In this document: positions 22,848 to 31,900 of the stretch, piece by piece
Layout of the letters: the number at the start of each line of letters is the position of its first letter
Position numbering within the stretch: position 1 is the first letter of the stretch
Source: Mustela lutreola
Taxonomy: Eukaryota > Chordata > Mammalia > Carnivora > Mustelidae
Direction of reading: 5' to 3'
Length of the DNA: 64,000 nucleotides
NCBI RefSeq assembly: GCF_030435805.1
Contig: NC_081303.1
Span: forward strand, 70,965,910-71,029,909
Translations under genes and position numbers: made by a program
The notes under the pieces: generated by a model
Databases searched by the model: none
Told to the model about the DNA's origin: nothing
What the model saw: only the letters and a program-made list of their open reading frames with translations

Positions 22848-25396
22848 GGAGGGCGGACAGACAGCCAGCACAAGAGAGAAGAGACGGCCATCAGCCAGTG
22901 TGCAACCACCCAAGCATTACCAAGATCCACTCTGGCCAAGCCTGGCCCCTGCAGGGCTGGGACCTCTGAGACCTGGACCAAAGGGCACACAGCAGAGAGC
23001 TCGGGAAAGAACACCGATGCCCAGATCTCACCCAAGAGGAAAACCACCTTTTTTAAAAAAAACCCAGATGATTTGGGGGCTCCTGGGTGGCTCAGTTGGT
23101 AAAGCATCTGACTTCAACTCAGGTCATGACCCCTGGATCCTGGGGTCCAGCCCCTCCCCATGGTGGAGAGTCGGCTTCTCCCTTTCCCTCTGCCCATCCC
23201 CCAGCTCACGCTGGCTCACGCTCTCTCTCAAATAAATAGAATCTTTAAAAAAATAATAAAAAAACAAAAACCTGATGATTTTCACGTTCATCCCAAACTG
23301 AGAATCACTGAATTCACTCAACAATCCCTAAGTCCTGTATATCCATAACACGGTCTGTGGACCAGCAGCGCGGACACCTCCTGGGAGCTGCTGGAAACGC
23401 ACGTCTCAGGCCCCAGCCCATGCCGACTGTGCGGGAACCTGCTTTCTAACAAGGCCCCCATGGACCGCTCGAACGTTCGGGGGCTGGCAGGGGGAGCTGA
23501 GGCGCCCCGAGGACATGCAAGGTGTGCGTACCAGGAGAGTCAGGCACGGCCAGCTGGAGCGGGAGCAGGCCACGTGCAAACTGGGCTAAGCTAGAAGCAC
23601 CTACCCCCCAGACCTCGAGAGCCACTTTAGGGTTCTGACCAAGGGGGTGACCTGAAACAAAGCAGCGTGGCGAAGGCCAGAGGACCCTGGGGGGCAAGGA
23701 GGGAAAGCAAGTGATCGGTGTAGGGCATGGAAGACGGACACACTTAGGGCCACCCCGGGTCTCTGGTCGGCCCGCAGCACAGCAGCTACCTGTTGCTGGA
23801 CGCAAGGGGGTAGACGGGCTGAGGTCCCCAGTGTCCTTCAGAGTGGGGTTCACTCAAGCAATCTCTGCTGCAGCCAGACACCATCCCACAGAGGAGCTTC
23901 CAGTCCCCCAGTGGCCATCAGTGCCCACACCCTTCACTCCTGGACAGCACGGGGACAGCATCTCAGGACCAGGACACCGACTGGGGGGTGTAGAAGATGC
24001 CAGGCAGGGTCAGTGACTGGGCCTTCCGAAGGACGGGAGGAGAGCCTGATCTGATGAAAGGAAGCGTGCGCACGGACCACGTTCAGCTCGAGGAACTGGG
24101 TCTAGCCCCCACTCTAGGCTGACCCGCAGACATGCTGCCTACCCTCTCCAAGCATCAGGGGTTTGTAGCCTTCTCCCCCACAGCAGGTGAGCTGACCATG
24201 TCTCAGGGCCCCTTTAAGAACTCGGGAGGCCAGGTCTCAGGGAGAGGACAGGACTGGGAAAGAGGGAGAAAGAATACTTCCCTCAGGTACTCATCTGCTC
24301 CCAAGACCCAGGAAGTCCCCATGTCAGACACAAATTTCTTATGAGGGGAAGGGGGCTGGGAGTCTCCAGTCCCAGAAGGAAGCTCGGGAGGCACATGAGA
24401 CACAGGCAACTCCAGAGTCACCTCAAATCCTACCTCTGCCCTAATCCAGCACAGCGTTCTGCCTGCTGGCCTCCCTGCTGGCGAGCACAGTGGGCCACAG
24501 AGGTTAGAGCAGGAGCACCCTGCTCACGGGCCCTCTGGGAATGACAGTGTCCTTCCCAGCGCCTTCTCCCCCTCCTCCCGGTCCTTTCTCCGCTGACTCC
24601 GCCCACACCTGTTTCCCTCCAGACCAGGCGACGCGATTCCGCAGGTGAACAACAGAGGGCGCGGTCGTGCCCACGCCTCCGGGCTCAAGGGAAACTCCGC
24701 CCACACTTTCAGACCCCACCTGCCCGGCAAGGCCCTCCTGCTGGCGGTTCCCAGCCCACCCGCCTGGCCGGCCTCAGCCCAGAGGAGCCAAGTGATTCCC
24801 AGGACACAGCCCAGGTCACCTTACCTCTCTGACACCGGGAGGCAGAGGCTGCTGCTTCCAAAGGGATCTCTACAGAAACTCCCTGAATTCTACTGAAGCA
24901 GGGTCCTACCCTGGGACACCAGCAGAAGGAGGTGTGACACCAGATGCCCTCCCTGATAGGACCTCTGTCCAAAGAGCCCAGGTTTCCAGGCCCCGCCCCA
25001 TCGGTGGACCTCCCTTTTCACGGAGCAGCCCGAAGTCCCCGGACCCCGTGCCCACGGAGGCTTACCCGTTCATCCCCTCGCGTGGACTCGTTGTCCAGCA
25101 GGGGCTCCCCTGGAGCCTGGATCGTCACGGACTTGTCACCGCGGCTCCCATCGCGGCTCTTGGAGCGGTGCCGGTCCCGGCGGTCCCTGCAGCAGGAGGC
25201 CAGACAAGCGGGCACAGAAGATCAGAGGGGGGACCTGGGTCTTCTCAGCAGCCCCGGTGCACACCCACCTCTCACGCACCCCCAACACACCCTCCACCAT
25301 GCACATCACCCCCACGCAGGCCCACCTGTGCTTGCGGGAGCTGCGGGAGTGGCCCGACTTGTAGGAATAGCCCGAGTACTGGGACTCGGTGTCCAT
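17923..25396 (-). CDS. VANGL2: VANGL2, planar cell polarity membrane protein (whole coding span, 7 coding exons)
   Basis: Core planar cell polarity protein that works at the plasma membrane with CELSR, PRICKLE and Dishevelled. Joining seven exons with GT-AG borders gives 1,566 coding bases, 521 residues plus stop, the usual family length. Seen in the protein: a Ser/Arg-rich cytosolic N-terminus starting [17 protein letters not shown]; the phospho-cluster TGTSEHSIS (about 76-84); four hydrophobic segments near 108-128, 147-168, 180-200 and 218-237; a long cytosolic C-terminal domain; and a C-terminal PDZ-binding ETSV. Asp255 and Ser464, the residues altered in mouse Looptail alleles, are both intact. 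No frame break was seen. All coding exons are unique, GC-rich and close to the human protein as I remember it. VANGL1 is less likely given the exact N-terminus and length. Confidence 0.98.
18877..19108 (-). CDS. VANGL2: VANGL2 exon 7
   Basis: 232 bases coding from the split Arg codon, [15 protein letters not shown], to HDMTPK. Acceptor CCCCAG before GCTTG; donor CCCAAG then GTAGGC. Part of the cytosolic C-terminal domain that binds Prickle and Dishevelled in the family. Confidence 0.97.
19259..19275 (+). repeat. G17 homopolymer in VANGL2 intron 7
   Basis: A plus-strand G run beside exon 7. The plus strand is the template for VANGL2, so the transcript carries C here. Confidence 0.85.
19886..20079 (+). 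repeat. CAN-SINE in VANGL2 intron 6
   Basis: GGGTGCCCTGTGGCTCAGTT head, GGTCATGAGCTCAGGGTCC block and AATTAAATAAAATCTT-A(n) tail. It lies antisense to VANGL2. Confidence 0.92.
20624..20759 (-). CDS. VANGL2: VANGL2 exon 6
   Basis: 136 bases coding [14 protein letters not shown] and the [19 protein letters not shown] stretch. Acceptor CTGCGCAG before AAAAC; donor GGGCCAG then GTGGGT. The basic RKRRAR run follows an acidic YYYEEAEHE patch. Confidence 0.97.
21079..21090 (+). repeat. G12 homopolymer in VANGL2 intron 5
   Basis: A short G run on the template strand, of the same type as the longer runs at 16,995, 22,815 and 28,973. Confidence 0.8.
21234..21370 (-). CDS. VANGL2: VANGL2 exon 5
   Basis: 137 bases coding [20 protein letters not shown] to the split Glu of SLGEE. 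Acceptor CCCACAG before CATCC; donor GGAGAGG then GTGAGC. Frame is kept across both borders. Confidence 0.97.
22095..22702 (-). CDS. VANGL2: VANGL2 exon 4 (all four membrane segments)
   Basis: 608 bases coding residues 65-266, from [11 protein letters not shown] to FYNVGHL. It contains the CK1-type phospho-cluster, the four hydrophobic segments and Asp255 (in RSTDGASR). Acceptor CTGTAG before GATGAC; donor CCTCAG then GTGTGG. Its GC-rich codon use leaves long shadow frames on the other strand. Confidence 0.98.
22815..22844 (+). repeat. G30 homopolymer in VANGL2 intron 3
   Basis: Thirty G in a row, about 110 bases upstream of the exon 4 acceptor in gene orientation, where the pre-mRNA has C30. 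The length is likely variable or misjudged. Confidence 0.85.
23075..23267 (+). repeat. CAN-SINE in VANGL2 intron 3
   Basis: GGGGCTCCTGGGTGGCTCAG head and AAATAAATAGAATCTTT tail. Flanks AACCCAGATGATTT and AACCTGATGATTT form the target duplication. Antisense to VANGL2. Confidence 0.92.
23340..23455 (+). repeat. MER5-type DNA transposon fragment in VANGL2 intron 3
   Basis: Text such as GGTCTGTGGACCAGCAGCG, CACCTCCTGGGAGCTGCT, GAAACGCACGTCTCAGGCCC and TTTCTAACAAGGCCC follows the MER5/Charlie interior. The ends are lost. Confidence 0.55.
24630..24660 (+). promoter_or_regulatory. Weak CTCF-like motif in VANGL2 intron 3
   Basis: ACAACAGAGGGCGC matches the AGRKGGCRS half of the CTCF core well but departs in the first half. 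Listed only as a candidate. Confidence 0.2.
25066..25186 (-). CDS. VANGL2: VANGL2 exon 3
   Basis: 121 bases coding [18 protein letters not shown] to ESTRGDER (residues 24-64). Acceptor CTGCAG before GGACC; donor GAACGG then GTAAGC, leaving the frame at a codon border. Confidence 0.97.
25326..25396 (-). CDS. VANGL2: VANGL2 exon 2, coding part with the ATG
   Basis: Codes [17 protein letters not shown] to RKHR and a split Arg codon. The ATG is at 25,394-25,396 on the minus strand with the expected family N-terminus. Donor ACAG then GTGGGC. The context before the ATG is GGACGCC. Confidence 0.97.
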
Positions 25397-25540
25397 GGCG
25401 TCCGAACGCCGTGCCTTGTAGCGCTCCAGGGCCACGGGCTGGGGCCTTCTGGGGGGCCCCACAGCCGCCTCCTTCAGCACCGGCTTCTTCAGGCCAAGGG
25501 GCACCTTCAGGAAATCAACCGTCACCCTGAGGGACTCTAT
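25397..25540 (-). CDS. VANGL2: VANGL2 N-terminal extension from an in-frame AUA (VANGL2-Long)
   Basis: Upstream of the ATG the frame stays open for 48 codons to an ATA at 25,538-25,540 and further to a TGA near the start of exon 2. The ATA sits in AAG-ATA-G, with A at -3 and G at +4. The extension starts (M)ESLRVTVDFLKVPLGL and ends YKARRSDA just before MDTES. It has no ATG in frame; a GTG occurs five codons later. From memory, a vertebrate Vangl2 form started at an AUA and about fifty residues longer has been reported. That this is the same start is inferred from length, codon and position. Confidence 0.65.
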
Positions 25541-25586
25541 CTTGCTGGACGGGTGGGCTTGTCTCAGAGAAAATCAAGCGGCGTTC
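25397..25586 (-). other. VANGL2: VANGL2 exon 2, upstream (5'UTR) part
   Basis: 190 bases between the exon 2 acceptor (CTTCCTTTTCTCAG before GAACGC) and the ATG. The acceptor has a strong pyrimidine tract. Most of this part is the open frame of the AUA-started long form. Confidence 0.85.
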
Positions 25587-28204
25587 CTGAGAAAAGGAAG
25601 CAGCTGGTTAGCAGCCGGAGCTCCCTGGGAAGTCAGGGCCGAGAAGAGGACCGTTCCCAAAGGGCAGCTGCAGATGGCCTCGCCATGACCTCAGAATAGT
25701 CCCTCCAGGTTCCCGCTCTGTCCAGCGCGCCCAGTTCCTCCGACCTTGCCTCCTACAAAGAGCACTCCTTGGCTGTGCCAGCGGGCGCAAGAAAGACGGC
25801 CGGCAAAGGCCACTAGGAACAACCCGACCCTGCACGCCCCGGGGCCAAGAGCCAGGGCAACGCTTTCCTTATTCTCAGCCAGGAAACCCAAGGCTCAGAA
25901 AGAGCAGGTTCTGGCCAGCCGACAGGCTGGAGCAACAGAGACTTCACAGAGCAGAAAGCAGCTGGCTGCTGTCCAGGCCTCTCCTTCCCCCTCAACTCCT
26001 TGTCCCCTGACTCACAGCTTCCAAGGATGCCCACAGAAGGAGGGCTCCTGTCACCATCTTGCCAGCATCTACATCACACAACCAGGTCAAGCTGGCGGCT
26101 CCTCTGAGGGTCAGAGACGGGGTGTGTGTGTGTGCGCACGTGCACCCGCACATGTGCACGCACACAGACTAGGGGACAAGGTCAGGAATGGAAACCGTGG
26201 ATGACGTTGGAAGCAAGCGGGGAGTACAAGGCAGCAGGAACCATTCTCTAAAAGCCTCACGTCTGTGAACGGCAAGGTCGAGGCAAGGTCCTGGCTGTGT
26301 GTGCTCCGAGCGGCGGGCTCTTTCTGCACGGTCACCTCCACGCTCCGCGGAGCAGAGCCAGCCTTTCCTTCTCCTGCTTCCCCAACCCCCACCCACATCC
26401 TGCGGGGCCCCCAGAGCCCAGCCCTCCGCGACCAGCAGTCAACATGGTGCCATCTCCCCTCTGCCCCTCCTCTGTCACGCACGCACGACTCTGCCACGCA
26501 CACACGCATTTCCCAGCCTCACTCGCCAGCCCGTGGTCTCACTCTCAGGGACCGCGTGCACTGTGCTCCCCGCGAGGCCCCGGGGGTACGGCGGGGACCT
26601 GACACCGCATTCCCGGGCCGGTGGGGCAGGTGCACACTGACCAAGGAAACCGGAATACGAGTAACTAACCACTGCAGTGATGACAGGAAAGGAGCGAAAA
26701 ACCAGGAGGGACGGCTCGGGGGCCGCGACCAGAAACTGAATGCTTCTGGAAAGCTTCTCAGAGAACGGGACACCTGAGCCTACAAGGAGAGCAGCAGTGA
26801 ACCAGGCAGAGTGGAGAACCGCAGGGAGGCGCGCCCGGGGAAGACCGAGGGCGGCAGAGCTCGGTGTCTATCAAGGACCAGCAACGGCCAGTGGGACTGG
26901 AGCTGAGGAAAAGGGTGGTGACAGGAAGCCAGGGGCCAAGCTTATCCGAGATCCTGGGCCAGGCGAGGAGCTCACGTTTTATTCCAAGCGCCAGGGGATG
27001 CCTGTGAAGGATGTTAGCTGTGCGGGCAGGGGCTGGGGGGAGAGCAGACGTGGGAACACGCGGACGGAGGCGAGCAGGCCTGGAGGTGACAACAGCCGGC
27101 TGTGAGACGTGCTGGTAGGATCAGCAGGGCCACTGGGGTCTGGCTGAGGGCAGGGGGTGCCCGCGCAAGAGAGTAGATGGCGGTGCTGTCACGTGGGGAA
27201 GGGGGAGCCAATCTGAAGAGGAAGGCCATGAGCTCCGTCTCCAATGGGCTGAGTTCAAGGCCACGAGACAGGCAGTCAGAGAAGCAGTGGGGTTCCTGAG
27301 GAGCCAGACCCGGGAAAGTCTGAGCTGGAGGTGCTGACGGGGTACAAGGTGGGAATGGGTGGGACCCCTGGGAAGAGGAATGCGTACGGGGGATCTGGGA
27401 GTCCCAGGATATAAGAGCAGGCAAAGGGGCTGACAAGGCACGGCCAGAGGAGCAGGAGGGCCAGAAGGGCTGCCGTGGCGCCAAGCACAGGAGGGCGTTT
27501 CGAGGTCGCATGCTGTCATAAAGTCAACGATGTTCAGAACCGAAACGGGCTTGCCTTTGTGTCGTTGTTAACTTTTCTCCAACTAAGCCAGGTCTTCGGC
27601 AACTAGAGCACGGGAAGCACGACCGAGACCCGGCTGTGTCCGCCCCCCTCCCAGGGGCATGCGGCAAGAAACCGGCACTGACCTTGGGAATGCACCCGCT
27701 GCTCTGACGCCCAGGGAGCCCGCCCTGACTGTGGGAGATGAAATCCATCCCGCCATTCCTTGGCCCCCCTACCAGCTACCTAGAGGCAGCCCCATGGCCT
27801 CGCCATGCCTGTCAACAGCCCCACGTCAAGGCAAGCACATGACTGACACACGTTTAGGGGACAGAGACACAGAGCCTCAACCCAAGCCGAACCCTTACTC
27901 AGTACCGTTGCCATGAACAGGCACCCCGTCCACAAACGACACGCGGGGCTCCTGCAGCCCAGCTCCCGAGAACCCTTCCTCTGGGCTCACGTCTCCGTAG
28001 GTACCCGCCCTCCGTCTGCAGCCTACTCTCGTCCCCAAACCTGAACTCCACCGGGAGGTTCAAGAGAACAGGTGGGCTCCAGACAAGCGGTGGAGAATGA
28101 AGGGGAGCAGACCTGCCCTTGCCTGGGTCTGGATTCCGCACCCTCTCCATCCTGCCCTTAATGCTCACGTCTCCCGGAGCCAGTGGCACAAAGAGCCGGG
28201 GACG

Positions 28205-28390
28205 CGCGTCCGAGGCTCCGCATTCAAACCCCAACTCTCCCGGCCACCTGCTCCGTGACCACAGGCAAGTTACCTAACTTCTCTGTGCTCTGCAGCCTAG
28301 TAGGCTCATCAGTACAACAGGAAAACAAGGATGCGTGTTTGATGGGGCTGCCGTGAGGACCCTGGGGTGAAATGCTCCTCTGTACGGCTC
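28205..28390 (+). repeat. MIR SINE in VANGL2 intron 1
   Basis: MIR wording in forward order: TTCAAACCCCAACTCTCC, 'CTCCGTGACCACAGGCAAGT', TACCTAACTTCTCTGTGCTC, then 'GGGGCTGCCGTGAGGACC'. Confidence 0.75.
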
Positions 28391-28526
28391 AGTTAGAATT
28401 AGTTAAGGAATTAATACGCTCTGGCTCCAGGGTCGCCCACGCTCGATCCCCAGACACCTCCTCTGAGACTTGGGGGAGAGGTGGTATAAATAAATCCTGC
28501 TGTGGGGACTACTAAATAAAGAAGTC

Positions 28527-28553
28527 TCACACGCGCGCGCACACACACACACA
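28527..28553. repeat. (CA)n/(CG)n microsatellite
   Basis: CACACGCGCGCGC followed by an ACACAC run, alternating purine-pyrimidine, in VANGL2 intron 1. Confidence 0.85.
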
Positions 28554-28972
28554 GCCCTGGCCAGGACCACTTCAAACACACCCAGGAGGGAAGCCGATGC
28601 CATTGTGTTTCTCCTACAGATAAATTTCAAACCAGACAAGGGTGCCAGCCCCTCCCAGCCCTTTGTTCGGAGCTGCTCAGCCTCAGCCCCTACCTTCCTC
28701 CCAGCCGCGTATTAAAGACCCAGCATACGCCCTGCTCCCCTGGCCTGCTCCACCCACCCCTTCCAACCCAACTCCAGATGCCCCAGAAAGCATCCGAACG
28801 TGCTCCTCCTTCCCCTACCAGAGTGGCCCGAACGAGCCTGGTTCCTCAGAACCTTGCCTGCTGTCCCCCCGGGCACCCGGGGCACTAACCCGAGCTGGAG
28901 AGGCCGGGGGAGGGATGGGAGGTGAGGAAGAACCAGGGGAGAAGTTGCCCTTGTTTCATCAGCTCAGGAATC

Positions 28973-28999
28973 GGGGGGGGGGGGGGGGGGGGGGGGGGG
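28973..28999 (+). repeat. G27 homopolymer in VANGL2 intron 1
   Basis: Twenty-seven G on the template strand of VANGL2, with further G-rich runs just downstream (29,125-29,145), a likely G-quadruplex-forming patch. Confidence 0.85.
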
Positions 29000-31900
29000 T
29001 GTCTGCAGGGTCTCCCGGGTGGGCGGGTTCCCAGGGAAGAGGGTGGGGGAGGGGAGCCCTGGATGAGACCAACAAGTGGAAATGTCAGAGGTGGACCTGG
29101 AGGGCAGCAAGAGCCGGTGTGGATGGGGGTGGGGGGGGGACTGGTTTGCGGTTGGGAGGCTGGGAAAGGGAAGCGTGTCCCACTGCGTCCACCTTGCCCG
29201 CACCACCGACACACATCACACTCACTCGGTTCCCTGCTCAAACCCACCATGGATTATCTGGGGTTAAAAGGAGGCCAGAGAGGAGAGAGGGAGAGAAGGG
29301 AGCCTGTCACAAAAACAAGACCCTTCTCCCCCCCAAAGGCCTTTCAGAAATAAAATTAATGGAATGTGTCTCAGTACCATCCCAAGGGGATTGGGGGGAG
29401 GGGTGGGGGGGAATGTGGGGGCTTTTGTCCCGGCTGCCCAGCTTCTCCCACATTGATCACCATGGCAACCAAAGCCCCCTGTTGCCTAGGTGATGGCAGC
29501 CGGGTCCTGGAACCCATACCCAGCATCCAAAGCGAGAGAGGTTGTGAAGGTGGGGGCGCAGTTAGGGACAGAAGGGAGAGAATGGGGTTTCTCCTCTGGC
29601 AGCCCCAGCTTTTGTCTGAGCCCTGGGATCGGGTTTCTTCAGGAAACAATCAGAGGCCTTTGGAAAAAATACACTCAGAACCTGGCAACAGGCAGAGGGA
29701 ACAAGGCCTTGGGGGGGGTAGGGGGGTTACAGAGGGGGAGGCTGGTGTTGGGCAAAGGGAGACTGAGACGGGACCCTGCCCCTTTGCCCCCCTCAGAGGC
29801 ACAGCTCAGGTGGACGAGGCACTGGACACGGACACAGGCACACCGTTGTGGGGCGGGTGCTGGGGACCGACGGCCAGCCACCAGGCGGCTAGGCTCACGA
29901 CCTCCTCCACCCGCCATCTGGACCAGGGCCACCCCACCACCCCATCCCAGCTCCTTCAGGCCTGGGGTGGGGAACGGAGGCGGGGCAGCAGTGTGGGTGG
30001 GGCTGGGGGCGTGACTCAGCCTGGAAAGGAAAGGTGCGTGCGGAGGGGACCCAACACAAACGTGTACTAGAGAGCGCACCTGTTATTCCTCATCTCTAGG
30101 GAAGACAGGGCTGGGGCAGTAGACCAGCTGCACCACGGAAGGTGCTTGGGCTGGACCTTCCCGTCGCAGCAGGAAGAGGATGGCAAGAGGACAGATGCCG
30201 ACAGCTCTCCTGACTCTGATGGGGCAGCGCTCTCGACAGGCCCACTGTTGAGACAGAGGGCCCTCCTCTTCTCCATCCGAGACCCGGAAGGAAGGGGCGT
30301 GGTCGCCTCCTTGGACCCCTCCTACAGAGCAATCTGTGGACACTGGCCCTTAAAGGGCTGTGATCCCACGCAAGAGCCTGGGTCTGACGGCCTCGGCCTC
30401 CCCCTTCCTGCTTCCACCCACAGCTAGGTGTGGACGTGTGAGTGCCCTGGTCCCGTGGTCCCTTCAGCGTCACCCACGACAGCCCCGCTGTCCAAGGACA
30501 TCGATGTGAGTTCCACGCCAAGTGCTGGCTGGCCACCCTCCTGGGTGGCAGCAGGGTCCTACCTCCCCACCCAGTGTCCAAAGAACTAGAAATCTGTCAA
30601 GGAAGACAGAGCACCCTCCCTGTCAGCAGGCTCGTGGGGGCAGGGCAGAGACGCAAAGTCATAACTATCCTTCTTCAGACCGGTGGTGTCTCCTCTTTGC
30701 CATGAGACTCATCCGTGTGCTCAATCCAGACCCCGGCAACCACTGGTGGTGGGGAGAGGGGTCCGGGGTGGCAGTGAATGTGGTGACCTATCCGGCTGCC
30801 GCACAGGACAGTAAGGTACGAGAACCCCTAACTGGGCCCATGTGGACCCGGCTCCCTTCTCTCCCCTCCTCCCAGGAGGGAACCGCATGGACCCATCCAG
30901 CACTAACCTGGAGGAAGGAGGCCTTCCAGAGGCAACCCTATGTTCCAAGATAAAAACATGCAACCCAGAGAAAGACACCTCGGCCACATCTCGGGCACGC
31001 CTGTTTGGCCTCCCCCGTCAGACCTCACTAAAGCTCTGGCTTTGCGTGCTCCTCTCAAGAGCGACACCAGGTTCCTCCATGAGACGCCTGGTCCTCGGAG
31101 TAGCCAAGGCTGTAAGGCCGGGATGGGGAGAACTCGCATGGACCCCTGCCCCAGCCACTCTTCTCACCAGTGACAAGGGACAGACCAGACAGGCCCAAGC
31201 CCAGACAGTGCAGACCAGAGCCCTTGCCCTCCAAGGGCTGGTTTCTGCCCCAGCCCTCCCCCACCCACTTGAGGCTCCTGACGCTCCCCCAGCCAGTCCC
31301 CAGCCAGTCTCCAGTGGTGGACAAGCCCTCCGTCCCAGGAGGCCATGCTGGGTTTCCCCATCACAAGAAGAATCAAGGCAAGAAAGGCCAGGAACAGACC
31401 CAGGCCCTAGACCAAAAAATGGCTGCTCCCCATTCCTGCACGTGAAAAGGGTCCCAGTGTCCCTGGGTGAGACCAGAGGGAGCAGCTGGATCTCAGAGGG
31501 CTGAGGCGGAGGAAAGGGCCGGCCTGGGGCGCACCCCCCCACCCCCACGAACCAGGCACTCTCCCAGGACAGCCCCAGACATGAGCTCACCATCCTCCCA
31601 GCCCCAGGGCGGGGGCAGGACCCTTCTCCTCCCTGGGCTGAAAAGCAGGGACGGTTGTGCTTGGGTCCCCGTGGCGACTGTGCTTCTAGCGCAGATGCAC
31701 ACGGCCAGACCCCGTGCAAGGAGCCCCACTGGGGAGAGCCCACACACCGGGCTCCTGGCCAGGACACCTGAGGCTGCATCTCACGGAAGAGGAGCTGGGG
31801 GAGCCAGAGCCAAGCGCTGCTCCTCTACTTCCTCAGTTTTCCTCCATCTCAGGCAGGGGAGATGTAGGCACCCTCCCATATCCACAGACTCACTGCCACG

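Noticed and set aside
25523-25525. GTG as the start of a VANGL2 extended form
   Set aside because: GTG is in the right frame, but the AUA five codons upstream has the better context and matches the reported long form. GTG was not needed to explain the open frame.
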